Source: Gammaproteobacteria bacterium
GTDB taxonomy: Bacteria; Pseudomonadota; Gammaproteobacteria; SZUA-229
Reading direction: 5' to 3'
Assembly: GCA_016191795.1 (NCBI GenBank)
Contig: JACPVK010000091.1
Location: forward strand, 1-9,659
DNA length: 9,659 bases
A program made the translations under genes and the position numbers. Shown here piece after piece: positions 7,215 to 9,659 of the stretch. A model generated the notes under the pieces. The model saw only the letters and a program-made list of their open reading frames with translations, did no database searches and was not told where the DNA came from. Numbering within the stretch: the first letter of the stretch is position 1; the number at the start of each line of letters is the position of its first letter.

Positions 7215-7218
7215 GGAG
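7215..7218 (+). promoter_or_regulatory. Ribosome binding site deciding the start at 7225
   Basis: GGAG lies 6 bases before the ATG at 7225. A longer in-frame GTG start at 7210 would place this site inside the coding region, so the ATG is preferred. Confidence 0.65.
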
Positions 7219-7224
7219 TATTCA

Positions 7225-8667
7225 ATGGGTAACATTAATTCATGGCTGTTCTGGCCAGATCAGGTTGCATTATCAATATTGGTGCTGTTTATTCTGGTGA
7301 CTATTTTTCTCTATGCAGCTCGGACGCCGGCACACAATGTTATTTTGTCATCCTGTAATCTGATCGGTCATGCCTTTCGCTTTACTGCTCGCTGGCTACA
7401 GGCCACCGCAGAAGGTTTGCGTCAGCGCAACAAGGCAGTGCTGCTGGCACATGGACGAGATGAGGTGACTTCACAAATTGAACGTGAGTTCGAACGTGTT
7501 ACCGACATGGTGCGTAAAGATCTGGGCGAGTTTCCGGCTCTGCAACGCAAGATGATGGATGAGCTGACACGCATTGAGGATGATTACAAGAAAAGTGGCG
7601 AAGTTCCACTGCCTCCACCGGAGTGGGTGAATGCACTATCCACAATTGCCAATTTGCAATCAGGCGGGGATATCGCGAAAAAAATGCTGGATGACTTGCA
7701 CAAATCTGTACAAAAAATTCACGATAAAACTATTTCGGAATACCGCAAAACTTACGAGAGCCGACACAAGATACTCAGTGGTCTGGTACCGGTTTGGCGT
7801 TCGGCTGAGAAAATCGTCAAAAACCTCGATGCCAACATGATTAATTTGAACAGCAATGCTCAGGCAATCGATGCGCATATGACACGTTACAAGGAGATCC
7901 AGGACAATACTGACAAGAGTGAGCATGCGCTGGCCGTTTCGGCATTCGTACAATTGGGTATTTCGTCACTGGTGTTGTTGATTGCTCTGGGCGGTGCCTT
8001 TATTAACTTTAAACTTATCGCCTTGCCAATGTCTGAAATGGTGGGTGCCAGTGATTACATTACGGATACCTTGCGCACATCGGATGTGGCTGCACTGGTT
8101 ATTGTTTTGCTGGAAACATCAATGGGTTTGTTTTTGCTGGAAACATTACGCATTACACATTTGTTTCCCACCATCGCTAGCATGAATGATCGCATGCGCA
8201 AACGTGTCATGTGGGCAGCATTAATCCTGCTGATCATACTGGCTGCTATCGAATCTTCACTGGCATTGATGCGCGATATGCTGATTGCCGACAAGGCCGC
8301 GATGCTGCATGACCTGGCGACTATCGCCCCGGAACCGAGTAATAGCCTGCTAACGAATATACCCATGGTAGGTCAAATGGTTATGGGTTTTGTCCTGCCT
8401 TTTGTGTTGGCGTTTGTGGCCATTCCACTGGAAGTGGCAGTGTATTCGCTGCGTACGGTGGGCGGCGTGGTTATGGTCACTATCATGCGTGGCGCGGGTT
8501 TTGTATTGCGGTTTTTTGCCATGATCATGAGCCGCATCGGCCGTATATTAATTAATGTTTACGATATTACGATTGTGTTGCCGCTACTGGTAGAAAAAAT
8601 GGCCATTAGCATGCGGGGCTCTGTAGCAGAAACCATCAGTACAAAGAAAGCGGGAGGCACAAAATGA
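7225..8667 (+). CDS. Polytopic inner-membrane protein with large cytoplasmic helical region, unknown function
   Basis: I do not recognise the family of this 480-residue protein. A first membrane helix (about 14-32) is followed by roughly 205 mostly helical, highly charged residues (33-238), interrupted by a proline run at about 128-132. Further hydrophobic helices lie at about 240-263, 287-308, 329-347 and 383-410, and a glycine- and arginine-containing hydrophobic stretch at about 412-457 could hold one or two more. By the positive-inside rule the charged region is cytoplasmic. The loops at about 264-286 and 348-382 would then face the periplasm. The charged region could be a coiled coil or a partner-binding platform; no enzymatic motif is visible. 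The ATG at 7225 has a good ribosome binding site. The stop overlaps the start of the vWA lipoprotein gene by 4 bases, so the two probably act together. A sensor, anchor or envelope-spanning complex is possible; none is shown. Confidence 0.85.
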   Translation: MGNINSWLFWPDQVALSILVLFILVTIFLYAARTPAHNVILSSCNLIGHAFRFTARWLQATAEGLRQRNKAVLLAHGRDEVTSQIEREFERVTDMVRKDLGEFPALQRKMMDELTRIEDDYKKSGEVPLPPPEWVNALSTIANLQSGGDIAKKMLDDLHKSVQKIHDKTISEYRKTYESRHKILSGLVPVWRSAEKIVKNLDANMINLNSNAQAIDAHMTRYKEIQDNTDKSEHALAVSAFVQLGISSLVLLIALGGAFINFKLIALPMSEMVGASDYITDTLRTSDVAALVIVLLETSMGLFLLETLRITHLFPTIASMNDRMRKRVMWAALILLIILAAIESSLALMRDMLIADKAAMLHDLATIAPEPSNSLLTNIPMVGQMVMGFVLPFVLAFVAIPLEVAVYSLRTVGGVVMVTIMRGAGFVLRFFAMIMSRIGRILINVYDITIVLPLLVEKMAISMRGSVAETISTKKAGGTK

Positions 8668-9326
8668 AGCAGTATAAATATCTGTTATGGTTTTTTACCT
8701 TGTTATTTATTGTATTGGCTGGATGTTCGGATAGCCGCAGCCACAGCACCGGTGTTTACTTGCTGATTGATACCTCCGGCACTTATGCCGAACAGGTTAC
8801 CAAGGCGCAAAAAATCATTAATTACCTGCTGGCTAATCTAAACACCGGTGATTCACTGGCTGTTGCCAAGGTGTCCAGTAAAAGTTTCAGCGAGAAAGAT
8901 ATTATCGCCAAAGTAACGTTTGATCGTCGGCCTTCGCAGGCTAATCTTGAAAAGCGTGCCTTTAACCAGAAAGTTGATGAGTTTGCAAAATCTGTGAAGG
9001 GCAGTGCCTACACCGATATTACCGGTGGCCTGATACAGGGGGCTGAGTATTTATACGAAGCCAATCCCGGCACTAAAACCATTATTATCTTTTCGGACTT
9101 GCAGGAAGAACTGGGCAAAGGCACGGTTCGTGATTTTCCGATCAAGCTGACAGGCATTCGTGTGATGGCGGTGAACGTAACCAAGCTCAATACCGATAAC
9201 GTCGACCCACGCCGCTACCTCGACCGCCTGGACTGGTGGGAAAAACGTGTACGCGATGCCGGCGCCACTGACTGGTTGGTGATTAATGACCTGGAGCATC
9301 TGGATAAGGTACTCGCTAGAAACTAG
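8664..9326 (+). CDS. von Willebrand factor type A domain lipoprotein, unknown function
   Basis: This 220-residue protein begins with a lipoprotein signal: Lys2 and Lys5, a hydrophobic core, and the lipobox LAGC with Cys21 as lipidation site. The residue after Cys21 is Ser, so under the +2 rule export to the outer membrane is expected. The rest is a compact vWA domain, with a metal-ion-dependent adhesion site made of DTSGT (Asp36, Ser38, Thr40), Thr117 and Asp145 in FSDL. The third MIDAS hydroxyl is Thr rather than the usual Ser; metal binding still looks possible. Such domains bind protein partners through a bound divalent cation. A strong ribosome binding site (GGGAGG, 8652-8657) lies inside the preceding membrane-protein gene, and ATGA overlap couples the two. 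The neighbour is the obvious partner, perhaps through its periplasmic loops. The pathway is unknown. Confidence 0.88.
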   Translation: MKQYKYLLWFFTLLFIVLAGCSDSRSHSTGVYLLIDTSGTYAEQVTKAQKIINYLLANLNTGDSLAVAKVSSKSFSEKDIIAKVTFDRRPSQANLEKRAFNQKVDEFAKSVKGSAYTDITGGLIQGAEYLYEANPGTKTIIIFSDLQEELGKGTVRDFPIKLTGIRVMAVNVTKLNTDNVDPRRYLDRLDWWEKRVRDAGATDWLVINDLEHLDKVLARN

Positions 9327-9630
9327 CCACAAAAAATTTCAATCATACGGATGTCTGATAAGCTTGCTATCACCTTCTGCAAGTTGTCTCGACATCCGTT
9401 TTCGTTTCTCACGCATAAACCTGCATGCAGGCATTTTAAGAATCATGAATTAGATAAATATGACGACGTAGATTGCTACTGTGCTGTTCGTGTCTGTATT
9501 TAATCCGGCAACCAGACATCATGCCCTGATAGATTATTCTTTTTTATACATCGCGTTTTTGCATCACTATTATTATATAGTGCTTATCGGCTGGTAAATA
9601 TTTCAAATCAAACTGAAAGGGAGTGCACTC
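9327..9630. other. Intergenic region, about 300 bases without a gene
   Basis: No gene is visible here. The region holds the hairpin terminator at 9347-9408, a perfect 12-bp palindrome CCTGCATGCAGG (9420-9431), and an AT-rich dyad CACTAT-N6-ATAGTG (9565-9582). The right half is AT-rich and probably contains the promoter of the gene starting at 9631; the dyad could overlap it as an operator. I could not place a convincing -35/-10 pair. Confidence 0.55.
9347..9408 (+). terminator. Probable terminator of the membrane protein/vWA operon
   Basis: A perfect 9-bp stem pairs 9347-9355 with 9391-9399 (ACGGATGTC / GACATCCGT) and runs into TTTTCGTTT. The 35-base loop contains a second perfect 5-bp hairpin (9356-9360 / 9368-9372). 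It begins 21 bases past the lipoprotein stop codon. The large branched loop is atypical for a simple terminator. Confidence 0.55.
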
Positions 9631-9659
9631 ATGGATAAAGTCATTGTTACCAATCGTGC
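9631..9659 (+). CDS. Start of a further gene, cut by the window edge
   Basis: An ATG at 9631 follows a strong ribosome binding site (AAAGGGAG, 9616-9623) at 7-base spacing. Only nine complete codons are visible (MDKVIVTNR), too few to name a family. It is separated from the vWA lipoprotein gene by about 300 bases and a likely terminator, so it probably has its own promoter. It could still belong to the same functional neighbourhood. Confidence 0.6.

Larger units (their letters stand above)
6818..7224. other. Intergenic region, about 400 bases without a gene
   Basis: I see no convincing reading frame on either strand here. It holds a possible terminator (6936-6955), two TTGACA hexamers (6967-6972 and 7031-7036), an 8-bp hairpin with one G.U pair (7163-7170 / 7180-7187) and a CTCC (7196-7199) able to pair with the GGAG ribosome binding site at 7215-7218. 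The base composition is richer in A and T than in the flanking genes. It most likely ends the signalling operon and carries the promoter and leader of the membrane-protein operon. Confidence 0.6.

Noticed and set aside
7225..8667. Possible ZorA/MotA-type motor protein
   Set aside because: The helix order (one, long cytoplasmic part, then four or more) and the lack of visible MotA/TolQ motifs or a ZorB/OmpA-like neighbour do not fit.

Overview
The window reads as chromosomal DNA of a moderate-GC gammaproteobacterium. The best indicator is the left block, where a TesA-type esterase gene is divergent from an ABC ATPase/permease pair. This is the tesA-ybbA-ybbP arrangement known from Escherichia coli and relatives. 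All seven complete genes look intact. There is no rRNA, tRNA, insertion sequence, phage gene or CRISPR array.

Layout. 1-174: a short repeat of three 9-bp units at the left edge and a likely terminator for the minus-strand operon. 175-3361 (minus): ybbA then ybbP, overlapping by 8 bp. 3360-3980 (plus): tesA, whose start codon overlaps the ybbA start codon on the opposite strand. 3981-4227: an intergenic segment that folds on paper into a closed multi-branch structure (3994-4140). Every non-Watson-Crick pair in it is G.U in plus-strand RNA only, so it is a candidate structured leader or small RNA. 4228-6817 (plus): a signalling cluster of a REC-CheC protein, a PAS-GGDEF diguanylate cyclase (1-base overlap) and, 47 bases on, a Mesh1/SpoT-type small alarmone hydrolase. 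6818-7224: about 400 bases without a gene, holding a probable terminator and leader elements. 7225-9326 (plus): a two-gene unit (4-base overlap) of an unrecognised polytopic membrane protein with a large cytoplasmic helical region and a von Willebrand factor A lipoprotein. 9327-9630: a non-coding gap with a long hairpin terminator and two short dyads. 9631-9659: the first codons of a further gene cut by the window edge.

How the parts may work together. YbbA and YbbP should form a type VII (MacB/FtsX-like) ABC complex in the inner membrane, with TesA as its periplasmic esterase partner. The middle cluster may join a phosphorylation input (REC), a CheC-type phosphatase or scaffold, c-di-GMP synthesis and (p)ppGpp breakdown in one transcription unit. 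The right-hand pair may span the envelope, with an inner-membrane protein and a lipoprotein predicted to reach the outer membrane; I do not recognise it as a named system. The parts most worth following up are the structured leader and the membrane-protein/vWA-lipoprotein pair.
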